DNA from: Dinoroseobacter sp013215265
GTDB taxonomy: Bacteria; Pseudomonadota; Alphaproteobacteria; Rhodobacterales; Rhodobacteraceae
DNA: 64,000 nucleotides
Assembly (NCBI GenBank): GCA_963691755.1
Contig: OY829366.1
Coordinates: 2,914,001-2,978,000 of the forward strand
Direction of reading: 5' to 3'
In this document: positions 26,846-35,511 of the stretch, piece by piece
Numbering within the stretch: the first letter of the stretch is position 1
Layout: each line of letters opens with the position of its first letter
The notes under the pieces: model-generated
Database searches by the model: none
Told to the model about the DNA's origin: nothing
What the model saw: only the letters and a program-made list of their open reading frames with translations
Made by a program: the position numbers and the translations under genes

Positions 26846-28335
26846 GCCAGCCCCCCATCCAGCGCCGCAATCGCCACACTGGCCTGTTCGACATCGTCGA
26901 AGGGATAAACCGTATCACCAACCGTCTGTCCCGTTTCGTGCCCTTTGCCGGCGATCAGCAGTACATCACCCGGCCCAAGGGCATCAACGCCGCGCAGGAT
27001 CGCTTCGGCCCTGTCGGCCACTTCTGTCGCCTCGGGGATCGCGGCCAGAATGGCCCGGCGGACCAATTCTGGGTCTTCGGTACGCGGATTGTCATCGGTG
27101 ACAAAGGCCACATCCGAATTTCGCTTTACCGCCTCGCCCATCAGTGGACGTTTGCCGGGATCGCGGTCCCCGCCCGCACCAAACACAACGATCAATCGGC
27201 CAAGCACATGCGGTCGCAACGCACGACATGCCGTGGCAAGCGCGTCTGGTGTGTGCGCGTAATCCACGAAGACGCTCGCCCCATTGGCACGCGTTCCGGC
27301 ATGTTCCATTCGGCCACGGACCGTCTGAAGCTTCGGAAGGACCCGCGCGATGTCTTCTAAGGGAATGCCAAGCGAAAGGACTAATCCAACAGCAATGAGA
27401 ACGTTCTCCGCCTGAAATCCGCCGATAAGCGGGAGATGCAACTGATGCGTTTCCCCCCCAAAGGTGAAGCGCACGTCCTGACCTGTCGCTCCAAAGCGTT
27501 GACCCAACAAACGCAGGTCACACGCTTCGCCCCGTCCAACGCCCAAAACAGTTTGCCCTGCGTCAAAGGCAATTTCCGCGACCTCGGGCCCATGCTTGTC
27601 ATCAAGATTGACCACGGCCCAGGCCTCATCCGGCAAAACACGTGTAAAGAGTCCCATCTTCGCTTCGAAATAGGCCTCCATCGTCTCGTGGTAATCCAGA
27701 TGATCCTGACTGAAATTGGTAAATCCCGCCGCCTGCAACCGGACACCGTCAAGGCGGCGCTGATCCAAACCGTGGCTGGACGCCTCCATTGCCGCATGTG
27801 TCACGCCTTCATCGGCCATCTCGGCAAGCAGTTTGTGCAGTGTAATCGTATCAGGGGTCGTGTGAGCGGTCCCGCCGGTGAAGTCGCCCTCGATACCCGT
27901 CGTCCCGATATTCGCTGCTTTCATGCCGAGACGTTGCAGGATTTGTCGGGTGAAACTGGCAACAGAGGTTTTGCCGTTGGTTCCGGTCACAGCAACCATA
28001 ACCTCTGGCTGGGCCCCAAACCACAAGGCTGCCGCACCGGCCAAAGCCGCGCGCGCGTCTTCTGCGACAACCAGCGCGCCATCCCATCGATCCAGCACAT
28101 CTGCGGCGATTTTTGCGCCTTCCGCATCTGTTAAAACAGCGCTTGCCTTCATACGGATGGCGTACTGGATGAACTCTGCGCCATGCACACGTGCCCCGGG
28201 CAGAGCTGCAAAAAGTGTGCCTGCAGTCACCGCGCGGCTGTCGAGCGTCAGGCCCGTCACGCGCGCTTGCGCACCCCCTTTCGCGGTCAGGCCGAGATCA
28301 GCCAGACTGCACCTCTTCTGGTCTTGCGCTGTCAT
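26842..28335 (-). CDS. murE: UDP-N-acetylmuramoyl-tripeptide synthetase MurE
   Basis: Adds the third stem-peptide residue to UDP-MurNAc-L-Ala-D-Glu. 497 residues. Seen: LTLDSRAVTAGTLFAALPG, ATP loop VAVTGTNGKTSVASFTRQIL, EASSHGLDQRRLDGV, FTNFSQDHLDYHETMEAYF and FVTDDNPRTEDPELVRRAI. The DNPR motif marks meso-diaminopimelate as the substrate, as expected for a Gram-negative. It starts 87 bases after ftsI. Confidence 0.97.
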   Translation of the reverse strand: MTAQDQKRCSLADLGLTAKGGAQARVTGLTLDSRAVTAGTLFAALPGARVHGAEFIQYAIRMKASAVLTDAEGAKIAADVLDRWDGALVVAEDARAALAGAAALWFGAQPEVMVAVTGTNGKTSVASFTRQILQRLGMKAANIGTTGIEGDFTGGTAHTTPDTITLHKLLAEMADEGVTHAAMEASSHGLDQRRLDGVRLQAAGFTNFSQDHLDYHETMEAYFEAKMGLFTRVLPDEAWAVVNLDDKHGPEVAEIAFDAGQTVLGVGRGEACDLRLLGQRFGATGQDVRFTFGGETHQLHLPLIGGFQAENVLIAVGLVLSLGIPLEDIARVLPKLQTVRGRMEHAGTRANGASVFVDYAHTPDALATACRALRPHVLGRLIVVFGAGGDRDPGKRPLMGEAVKRNSDVAFVTDDNPRTEDPELVRRAILAAIPEATEVADRAEAILRGVDALGPGDVLLIAGKGHETGQTVGDTVYPFDDVEQASVAIAALDGGLA

Positions 28336-28422
28336 CTCCGCCCCGCGAACTGCCCCGCTTGGGGTCTAGCGCAGGTTCACGGGCAGGATCAACGCAGGAG
28401 ATGTACCGACTGGTGTCTCGGC

Positions 28423-30192
28423 TTATTGCAGTGCCAGTGTATTTGGGCTAAGTCCCAGAAGCGGAGCGATGCGGCGGGTCATCTCAGACGACACCGGAAC
28501 GGCCGTCCAACCTGCCGTACGGCGCTCTTCGCCTGCGGCAAAAATCTGCGGCTCATCAAGCATCACGATCATTACATATTCCGGGTTGTCAGTCGGGAAG
28601 ACTGACGCGAACGTCGAAATAACACGGTCTTCATAGTATCCGCCGGTATGTTTTGGTTTGTCTGCAGTCCCCGTTTTTCCACCAATCAAGTAGCCTTCGA
28701 CACCCCCCATGGACGCCGTGCCGGTTGTGATGTCATTACCATCGATGACCTGACGCAGCATTTCGCGCGCCTGAGCCGAAACCGCTTCAGACACCACGCG
28801 CGGCCCCGGTTCGTGAGACCGCCCTGCAACGAGCGTGGGCTGAACCAAGCGCCCACCATTCAAAAGCGATGCATAGCCAGCTGCAAGATTGATGGGGCTG
28901 ACGGAAACGCCGTGGCCATAAGAAATTGTCATTGTGCTCAGCTCTGACCAGTTTGACGGTGTCAGTGGGCGAACATATGGCGCTTCGGTCAACTCAACAG
29001 GGCTGGGGCTGAGAAGACCCAGTGCGGACAAGAACGTGCGCTGCCGCTCAGCGCCGATCTCCAAAGCGATCCGTGCGGTGCCTGTGTTAGAACTTTTGAC
29101 AATAACATTCGTGGCGGTCTGGGTCGGGCCATAATCGCGATAGTCATCAATCTCGAACCGGCCCCAGCGCATGGGACGCGTGGTATTGACGATGGTTTCT
29201 GGGCCGACAATCCCAAGTTCCAGCGCCTGTGCAATGGTGAAGATCTTGAAGGTTGATCCAAGCTCGTAGAGCCCCTGAACGGCTCGATTGAATATCGGGC
29301 TATCAGACGGATCGCCCTCTGCGGGTGGACGAGGTCTGTCATTAGGGTCGAAATCTGGCAACGAGGCCAGCGCGCGTATTTCACCAGTTTGTGCGTGCAT
29401 CAAAACCGCGGCAGCCCCTTTGGCATTCATAACCGCCATACCGCCTTGCAGCACGTCTTCAATCGCCGCCTGAATTGTAAGGTCGATCGACAAACGCAAC
29501 GGTGCACCCCCATTTGCGGGATCCAGCAACCACTCGTTAAAGGAGCGTTCGACCCCAGCCGTACCAAGGATCTCTGCAAAAGCGACATCTTCGGTCCCGT
29601 ACTTGGTGCCTCCGAGCACATGCGCGGCCAGCGCCCCATTTGGATAAAGCCGCATTTCACGGGGGCCAAAATAGAGGCCGGGTTGTCCTAGATCGTGCAC
29701 GGCCTGGCGTTGTTCGGGCGAGACACGCTGTCGTAACCAGATAAACTTTCGTTCCCCGGTGAACTGTCGTGTCAGGCGCTCCACATCCAGCTCAGGGAAG
29801 ACCTGGGCCAATGCGACCGCGGCGCCTTCGGGATCAACCATCTCTTGGGGATGGGCATAAAGGGACTGGGTCGCCAGATTGGTCGCCAGCAAGCGCCCAT
29901 TGCGATCCACGATATCTGCGCGGGCCACTGCGACCTGATTTTGAGACGCGTGCGCAACCGGTTCGGTCACAGGTTCCGCAGCGATGGCCCACATCCGCAA
30001 TCCGACCATTGCAAAGGCGGCAACCGCGCATAGTCCCAAAAGACGCATGCGCAATTCAGACCGTCGGCGAATTCCTTCGCGCATTTCGTCATGGCGCCTG
30101 CGAATATTTTCAGCTTCGATTTCTGCAGGATCATCGCCCACATCGCGCGCGCGCAAAATGCGCGCGAGAGGTCGAAGAGGGACGCGCGTCAT
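28423..30192 (-). CDS. ftsI: Septal transpeptidase FtsI (PBP3)
   Basis: Class B penicillin-binding protein that crosslinks septal peptidoglycan with FtsW. 589 residues. A cytoplasmic N-terminus is followed by a membrane helix at about residues 49-70 (LRMRLLGLCAVAAFAMVGLRMWAI), a pedestal domain, and the transpeptidase domain with all three motifs: STFK (active serine), KSSNTG and KTGTAD. The N-terminal ~45 residues are charged. It overlaps ftsL by four bases. Confidence 0.97.
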   Translation of the reverse strand: MTRVPLRPLARILRARDVGDDPAEIEAENIRRRHDEMREGIRRRSELRMRLLGLCAVAAFAMVGLRMWAIAAEPVTEPVAHASQNQVAVARADIVDRNGRLLATNLATQSLYAHPQEMVDPEGAAVALAQVFPELDVERLTRQFTGERKFIWLRQRVSPEQRQAVHDLGQPGLYFGPREMRLYPNGALAAHVLGGTKYGTEDVAFAEILGTAGVERSFNEWLLDPANGGAPLRLSIDLTIQAAIEDVLQGGMAVMNAKGAAAVLMHAQTGEIRALASLPDFDPNDRPRPPAEGDPSDSPIFNRAVQGLYELGSTFKIFTIAQALELGIVGPETIVNTTRPMRWGRFEIDDYRDYGPTQTATNVIVKSSNTGTARIALEIGAERQRTFLSALGLLSPSPVELTEAPYVRPLTPSNWSELSTMTISYGHGVSVSPINLAAGYASLLNGGRLVQPTLVAGRSHEPGPRVVSEAVSAQAREMLRQVIDGNDITTGTASMGGVEGYLIGGKTGTADKPKHTGGYYEDRVISTFASVFPTDNPEYVMIVMLDEPQIFAAGEERRTAGWTAVPVSSEMTRRIAPLLGLSPNTLALQ

Positions 30193-30563
30193 GGAAAGCT
30201 CTCCTCTCCGGCGCCCCCAACGGTCGCTTCCTGATCGGTCAACTCATCGAAGGTAAGACCGCCAACCTCGAACTGGGGTAGCGGTTTGGGCACTTCAGCG
30301 ATGGAACCAAAGGAGTCTGGGGCCATCGGAAGCAGTTGAAGTTCATCGAAATTCAGATCCACCAGATCACGCAGTCGATCGGGTCTATTGAGGTGGGACC
30401 ACTCAGCGCGTTGGATCGCAAGGGCCTCGCGCGTTGCGGCGATCTCCTGGTGCAGGGTGCGTACGCGTTTCTGAGCTTGCTGCGTTTCAAAATTCTGCTG
30501 GTAGGCCCAATAGGCCATGCCCACCACCGCAAGAAGCGACCCAAGGAAAATCAGGATCCGCAT
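30189..30563 (-). CDS. ftsL: Cell division protein FtsL
   Basis: A 124-residue bitopic protein of the FtsQLB complex. The N-terminal membrane segment MRILIFLGSLLAVVGMAYWA is followed by a coiled coil (QNFETQQAQKRVRTLHQEIAATREALAIQRAEW) and a short tail with the LNRPDRLRDL motif shared by alphaproteobacterial FtsL. It lies three bases after rsmH and overlaps ftsI, the normal dcw position. Confidence 0.93.
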   Translation of the reverse strand: MRILIFLGSLLAVVGMAYWAYQQNFETQQAQKRVRTLHQEIAATREALAIQRAEWSHLNRPDRLRDLVDLNFDELQLLPMAPDSFGSIAEVPKPLPQFEVGGLTFDELTDQEATVGGAGEESFP

Positions 30564-30566
30564 GAC

Positions 30567-31571
30567 CTAGACCCCCGCCTTTTTCAACTGCGCCAGGAAC
30601 GCAGCGCCCCCGGGCAATCCAAGTCCCGACCGATCAGCCGATCCAGCGGGTGCATCCGTGCGATAAGCGATCCGCAAACGCGCGGAACGGGCACGAGGAT
30701 TTTCCGCAAGCTCATGTTTTGATGGCGATATCGCCTTTTCAAGCGTGAAACGGGGTTGCGCGACAGCGGTCTCTGGTGCGTACCGGTTGCCACCACCCCC
30801 CTTGTTTGCGGCCTGCGCCAGGTAGCGTTTGACAATGCGATCTTCAATGGAGTGGAAACTGACAACAGCGAGCGCGCCACCGGGCCTAAGCGCCCTTTCA
30901 GCAGCTTCGAGGCCAGACACCAATTCTCCCAACTCATCATTTACCGCGATCCGTATGGCCTGGAAGCTTCGTGTCGCCGGATGGCTCTGGCCCGGCTTCG
31001 CACGCGGCAAGCAGCTTGAAACAACGTCGGCCAGTTCGGCCGTGGTCATCAGAGGTCTGGCTTTGACAATCGCACGCGCAATTCGGCGAGACGCACGTTC
31101 TTCCCCATAATTAAACAGGATATTGGCTAAGACCTCTTCGTCGGCTGTATTTACAAGATCCGCAGCAGATGGTCCGTCCTGAGCCATGCGCATGTCCAGC
31201 GGCCCATCGCGCAAGAATGAAAACCCGCGCTCGGCTTGATCAAGCTGCATCGATGAGACGCCCAGATCGAGAACAACGCCGTCGAGCGGCCCATCCGCAT
31301 GCTGATCTAGTTGCGAGAAGACACCTGGAACCAATTTTAATCTTTGGCCGAAAGCTAGGACCCAGTCTTGCGCCATTTCGATGACCGCGGGATCACGGTC
31401 TACACCAATTATGCACCCCGCGCCTGCATCAAGCATCGCGCGAGAATAGCCACCTGCACCGAAAGTGCCATCGAGCCAAACGCCGTCAAAGGGGGATAAA
31501 TGCTCGAGGATGGGTCCCAAAAGGACGGGGATATGAGGAGCGTCGGTAGAAGGGGACGCAGGCGCAGCCAT
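30567..31571 (-). CDS. rsmH: 16S rRNA m4C1402 methyltransferase RsmH
   Basis: SAM-dependent methyltransferase of 334 residues. It has HIPVLLGPILEHLSPFDGVWLDGTFGAGGYSRAMLDAG (SAM site), VLDLGVSSMQLDQAERGFSFLRDGPLDMRM, and the C-terminal VVSFHSIEDRIVKRYL. These are diagnostic for MraW/RsmH. Its ATG directly follows the mraZ stop codon, the standard order. Confidence 0.97.
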   Translation of the reverse strand: MAAPASPSTDAPHIPVLLGPILEHLSPFDGVWLDGTFGAGGYSRAMLDAGAGCIIGVDRDPAVIEMAQDWVLAFGQRLKLVPGVFSQLDQHADGPLDGVVLDLGVSSMQLDQAERGFSFLRDGPLDMRMAQDGPSAADLVNTADEEVLANILFNYGEERASRRIARAIVKARPLMTTAELADVVSSCLPRAKPGQSHPATRSFQAIRIAVNDELGELVSGLEAAERALRPGGALAVVSFHSIEDRIVKRYLAQAANKGGGGNRYAPETAVAQPRFTLEKAISPSKHELAENPRARSARLRIAYRTDAPAGSADRSGLGLPGGAAFLAQLKKAGV

Positions 31572-32087
31572 TTAATGAGCCGTCCCCGGTGGATTTGAGT
31601 ATGCTTCGAGGAAGCTGAGCGGATCGACATCGTCACCGATCTCGTCCTGCCACTCCTCCAGCTCAGCCACGCGTGCGTCGTATTCTTCTTCTGACAGGAT
31701 CAGAAAAGTGTCGCCAGAAGCCATGAAAACGGCCTTGTCGCCGATACCTGCATGGGCACGCAACTGAGAACTCAGCACCAGTCTTCCGTTTTCGTCGACG
31801 CTGGCAGTGTGCGCGAAGGTCGTAAACATGCGCTCAAGCATGCGCCGCGATTTTGACCCGCGGGGCATCATCTCGATTTTCTCGTCAACTTCGATGCGCG
31901 CCTTCTCGGAATAGCATTCAAGCTCGCGCTTTTTGCGATTTCCAAAGACAATTGTAACGGTGGCGCCGCGTTCAGCGGAATACTCAGGATCGTTGGATAT
32001 CAGGATCGTGCGGAAAGAGGCCGGTATCGAGACCCGCCCCTTACTGTCCACCTTGTGGACACTTACACCCCTGAACATTCCAGCCAC
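31572..32087 (-). CDS. mraZ: Transcriptional regulator MraZ
   Basis: First gene of the dcw cluster and usually its own repressor. 171 residues with two AbrB/SpoVT-like half domains: KVDSKGRVSIPASFRTIL and ASVDENGRLVLSSQLRAHAGIGDKAVFM. The 5' leader is long. A single GTGGG occurs in the leader, not the clear array of MraZ boxes found in E. coli, so autoregulation cannot be shown. Confidence 0.96.
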   Translation of the reverse strand: MAGMFRGVSVHKVDSKGRVSIPASFRTILISNDPEYSAERGATVTIVFGNRKKRELECYSEKARIEVDEKIEMMPRGSKSRRMLERMFTTFAHTASVDENGRLVLSSQLRAHAGIGDKAVFMASGDTFLILSEEEYDARVAELEEWQDEIGDDVDPLSFLEAYSNPPGTAH

Positions 32088-32154
32088 TTCTTGCGGCTCC
32101 CATCCCTGTTTCTCCCCCCTGTTTCGATTTTCGCCCGTACCCTGGCCCCGAAAC

Positions 32155-32214
32155 GGGAACGGCGGATCGCGCTGCTGCCATAGCCCGATCCGCCGCCATC
32201 GTCCCGTCTAGGGA
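32155..32214 (-). ncRNA. Strong hairpin in the mraZ leader, possible UpsM-like RNA
   Basis: On the minus strand GGCGGATCG (32194-32186) pairs perfectly with CGATCCGCC (32169-32161), extended by GGGAC/GTTCCC at the base. In Rhodobacter sphaeroides, the leader of the dcw transcript gives rise to an abundant small RNA, UpsM. The position here is equivalent, but a T-run after the hairpin is lacking and sequence homology was not tested, so this is a suggestion. Confidence 0.4.
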
Positions 32215-32558
32215 TCTGCCTTGCACGCAACCACCTGGGGGGATGTCTGCTTGCTGCATGCCGGCCGTTCCGAAGCGTGGTGCCTGTATGAAGTGCCTCA
32301 GGATGCGATCTTGTGCCGCTTTGCTGCTCCGGTATGGAGGTTATGACATGGTATAGCATGGTACGTAAACCCACTTTATGGGAATTTTACGGTAGAGGCA
32401 CCATGTTTGAAATATGAAAGCCGCCTACAAATAAGGCGATTTTAGCAAAGATTTAGCACATATTGGCACTTTGGCACCGTAAAGCGCTACATATGCTAAT
32501 CACAACTCGGAACAGAAAGGGGTCGACGCGGCGCCGTCTAACCTTGCATTTTTGCAAC

Positions 32559-32567
32559 TTATCCACA
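32559..32567. promoter_or_regulatory. Perfect DnaA box upstream of mraZ
   Basis: TTATCCACA lies in an AT-rich stretch about 470 bases before mraZ. It is the second perfect DnaA box in the window that falls in an intergenic region of the dcw cluster (the other is before ftsW). DnaA control of the cluster is a hypothesis. Confidence 0.35.
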
Positions 32568-32774
32568 GATCATTCATAAATCAAACATTTTGTTCACATA
32601 ATGTTCTTATATTTAATAGTTAGACCGGACAAATATTACCTGAATATCGATGAGACAGCTGTCGAATCATGGGAGATTCGCCAAGTTTCCCTCAAGAAAA
32701 CGCATCAGCGAGGGGGCTGGTGGTATGAAGTCCCATAAGCCGCCCCATGTGCCGCCTTCAGACAAAAAACCGAT

Positions 32775-33869
32775 CTATGCCATGCCACCTGCGATCAACC
32801 TGGCGGCCATCTGGGCGTAAGATTTTGCGGCTGGACTATCCCCCAAGGCCACAGGCGCTCCGGCGTCGCCGGCCAGTCGCACCGACAAATCGAGAGGCAA
32901 GGCGCCCAGGAACGGAATGTCCAAGCGCTGGGCTTCAGCCTCTACACCTCCGTGACCAAAAAGATGCTCTTCATGTCCACATTTCGGGCAAACATAAGTG
33001 GACATATTCTCGATCAGCCCCAGAACCGGCGTCTTGAGCGTGTCAAACATGTTCAGCGCCTTGCGCGCGTCGAGCAGCGCCACGTCTTGCGGCGTGCTGA
33101 CGACGATTGCCCCGGTGACCTCGGATTTCTGGCAGAGCGTGAGTTGCACATCACCGGTGCCAGGCGGCAAGTCGACAAGCAGAACGTCCAGTTCGCCCCA
33201 CTCCACCTGGCCCAGCATCTGCTGAAGTGCACCCATCAACATGGGCCCGCGCCACACGACGGCCTGCGCCTCATCCAGCATCAACCCAATACTCATCATC
33301 GTGACACCATGGTTGTGCAATGGGATGATTGTCTTCCCGTCAGGGCTGGCGGGACGCTTGCTGACGCCCATCATTCTTGGCTGACTTGGTCCGTATATAT
33401 CTGCATCGAGAAGCCCGACCTTCCGGCCCTGCTTGGCAAGCGCCACAGCAAGGTTCGAGGAAACGGTGGATTTGCCTACGCCGCCCTTGCCTGAGCCAAT
33501 CGCAAGGATGCGTGCAACACCTGAAGGCTTGGTCTTGCCCTGCTGTTGTTTGGGGTGCCCCCCGATCTTGAGGCTGGGCGGTTCACCTTGTGTGGCCGGT
33601 TTGGCTGGAGCTTTCGCCGCCGGAGCATGCGCTGTGAGCATCACTTGCGACTTGGTCACGCCAGGAAGCTTGGCAACGATCGCTTCAGCAGCAGCGCGCA
33701 TAGGCTGCAATTTGGCAGCAGCTTCAGGAGTTTCGGCCTCGATGACAAACGAAACAGCGCCTTCGTTGATGTTGAGCGCCCGGATCAAATCTGCGCTGAC
33801 CAGCGTGCGACCGTCGGGCAAGGCCAAAGTTTCTAGCGCCTGCAGGACGATTTCGCGGGTCGGGGTCAT
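32775..33869 (-). CDS. mrp: Mrp/NBP35-family iron-sulfur carrier ATPase (ApbC)
   Basis: A 364-residue P-loop ATPase that carries and delivers Fe-S clusters. The N-terminal ~80 residues form the MIP18-like domain (LQALETLALPDGRTLVSADL). Then comes the deviant Walker A IGSGKGGVGKSTVSSNLAVAL, LDADIYGPSQPRMMG, DLPPGTGDVQLTL and the cluster-ligand CPKCGHEEHLFGHGG. The ATG giving MTPTREIV has GGAG at normal spacing; a GTG two codons upstream is less likely. It precedes the dcw cluster in the same direction. Confidence 0.95.
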   Translation of the reverse strand: MTPTREIVLQALETLALPDGRTLVSADLIRALNINEGAVSFVIEAETPEAAAKLQPMRAAAEAIVAKLPGVTKSQVMLTAHAPAAKAPAKPATQGEPPSLKIGGHPKQQQGKTKPSGVARILAIGSGKGGVGKSTVSSNLAVALAKQGRKVGLLDADIYGPSQPRMMGVSKRPASPDGKTIIPLHNHGVTMMSIGLMLDEAQAVVWRGPMLMGALQQMLGQVEWGELDVLLVDLPPGTGDVQLTLCQKSEVTGAIVVSTPQDVALLDARKALNMFDTLKTPVLGLIENMSTYVCPKCGHEEHLFGHGGVEAEAQRLDIPFLGALPLDLSVRLAGDAGAPVALGDSPAAKSYAQMAARLIAGGMA

Positions 33870-33938
33870 TAGCACATCTCCGTATTAGCTTCGCCTTAGA
33901 TGGCAGGATCGGCTCTGGCTGCAAGGGTGAAAGCGTCG

Positions 33939-35156
33939 CTACCTGCTGGCAAACGTGCCTCGCGGCGCAAAGATAAGCATGCAAAGCAGCAAAAACCCAA
34001 TCAATCCGCATATTGCAGAGGCTGTTTCTATACCTGCAAACTGGGCGACCGCTCCGATCACCATCGATCCGACGGCCGCCATACCAAAACCAGTCACGAT
34101 CCAAAGGCTCATGACACGGCCACGCATTTCATCTGCTAGACGTGCCTGTATCTGGGTTTGCAAACTGACACCCACAAAGGTGGAGGATGCGCCCAGCGCA
34201 CAGATCAACACGATCATGGCAGACCAATTTGGGGCAACGGAAATCAGGGCAACGAGAGCCTGACTGATCAACAAAGCCCCCGAGACGCGCACCGGCAATT
34301 TACTCTCGGGTACTGTTCGACCAGCGGTGAGCGCGACAAGACCTGCAGACATCAGCGCCCCGGCGCCGGCGGCCGCTGTCAATATACCCAGTCCGTTCGC
34401 ACCGCGATTGAACTGTCCGTCTGCTATCACAGGCAATAACTCCAGCATTCCCCGTGCTGCGAATGTGAAGACACCACCGAGAAGAATGCAGCGCCAGATC
34501 AAAGGTGTGCTTCGCGCATGCGTCACCCCTTCGGTAAATGATGCAATCAATGAAGGATGAGCCGTCACCTTCGCAGGCAGTGGTCTTGGTGTCAGCGTTG
34601 GCAGAATGAACAACATGGGCAAAAGAAGGGCCACCGCAACAGCCAGAGAGGCTGCTACCCCGTAGTCTGCAATCAGCATGCCAGCAAAAACAGGCGCAAC
34701 CAACCGAGCTACGTTAAAGTTAACTGCGGTCAGGGCAATTACGCCTTGCATCAATTCAGTCGGGACTAAACGCGGGGCGAGCGACATGCGCACCGGCTGA
34801 TGGGCTGCATTTGCAGTCCCAATCGCTAAGGCCGCAAAGGCAAGAAGCGCTGGAAACAGAAGATCCAGCCACAGTAGCGTCATCAAGGCCAGCAAGATCA
34901 CCAACATACTGGAGGTCGTTATAACCGCCGCACGCACAATATCGGTTCTGTCGACCCAAACGCCGAACAACGGACCTAGAAAAAGCGAGGGAATCAATGA
35001 CAGGCCAGCGACAAGCCCAACAAAGCCGGCCGAACCGCTAAGTTCCCATGCGAGCCACGCCAATGAAACACGCTGTATCCAAATAGCATTTACATTAAGC
35101 AGGCTGCCCAAAAAATAGCGCCGAAAATCGGTGTGAGAGAAGACGGGGGCAAGCAT
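33939..35156 (-). CDS. MFS exporter (EntS-like, MFS_3 type)
   Basis: 405 residues, about 11-12 membrane helices. The opening FSHTDFRRYFLGSLLNVNAIWIQRVSLAWLAWELSGSAGFVGLVAGLSLIP and FGVWVDRTDIVRAA are typical of the transmembrane secretion effector branch of the major facilitator superfamily, to which enterobactin exporter EntS belongs. The substrate is unknown; no siderophore genes are nearby. It is divergent from the small RNA at 35263. Confidence 0.85.
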   Translation of the reverse strand: MLAPVFSHTDFRRYFLGSLLNVNAIWIQRVSLAWLAWELSGSAGFVGLVAGLSLIPSLFLGPLFGVWVDRTDIVRAAVITTSSMLVILLALMTLLWLDLLFPALLAFAALAIGTANAAHQPVRMSLAPRLVPTELMQGVIALTAVNFNVARLVAPVFAGMLIADYGVAASLAVAVALLLPMLFILPTLTPRPLPAKVTAHPSLIASFTEGVTHARSTPLIWRCILLGGVFTFAARGMLELLPVIADGQFNRGANGLGILTAAAGAGALMSAGLVALTAGRTVPESKLPVRVSGALLISQALVALISVAPNWSAMIVLICALGASSTFVGVSLQTQIQARLADEMRGRVMSLWIVTGFGMAAVGSMVIGAVAQFAGIETASAICGLIGFLLLCMLIFAPRGTFASR

Positions 35157-35262
35157 CTGACGCAGACTGATACCGATTCCGAATAGATATGCAAATGCCG
35201 CATAGCAGCATTGCCAAGGTATGGGTTGTTGCAGCGCAGCATTTTGCTACATTTGTCTCAAC

Positions 35263-35386
35263 AGCGATGACACGGCTTCGTGTGTAGCCAGCCATCGCTT
35301 CCAAGTCAGATCGTTCCTCCTCCTCCCTGAACGATCTGTAATGCGCGGCGGCACCTTCCTCCTCCCTGGTGTCGCCGCTTTTTTTT
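35263..35386 (+). ncRNA. Cuckoo-type small RNA with two anti-Shine-Dalgarno hairpin loops
   Basis: Three hairpins in a row. The first (35263-35299) pairs AGCGATG with CATCGCT and has an inner ACACG/CGTGT stem. The second (35307-35338) has a perfect 10-bp stem and the loop CTCCTCCTCCCT. The third (35345-35378) has an 11-bp stem with loop TTCCTCCTCCCT and runs into eight T residues, so it doubles as an intrinsic terminator. Loops with CCUCCUCCC in tandem hairpins define the 'cuckoo' RNAs of Rhodobacteraceae, such as CcsR1-4 of Rhodobacter, which are stress-induced. Unlike those, no DUF1127 gene (ccaF1) precedes this copy. The 5' end is a guess; the first hairpin may lie outside the transcript. 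Confidence 0.78.
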
Positions 35387-35511
35387 GTACTGTCGTCAAG
35401 CAGTTCCGAAGGCCCACCCCCTTCATGTTTGCAGAAATATTCGGATTTGAACGCTTGTTTTGCCGGCCCAAACGTCTTGCCGTCTCGCACAAGTTTGTTC
35501 ATGACCTTGCT

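Larger units (their letters stand above)
32088..32774 (-). promoter_or_regulatory. mraZ leader and promoter region (687 bases without a gene)
   Basis: The gap between mrp and mraZ holds no supported coding gene. Its mraZ-proximal half looks like a structured leader (see hairpin at 32155-32214). The distal half (32370-32640) is AT-rich with poly-T and palindromic bits such as TTGCATTTTTGCAA, and carries the DnaA box at 32559-32567. Two GANTC sites lie near 32665-32680. The dcw promoter must be here, but no unambiguous -35/-10 pair could be assigned. Confidence 0.55.
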
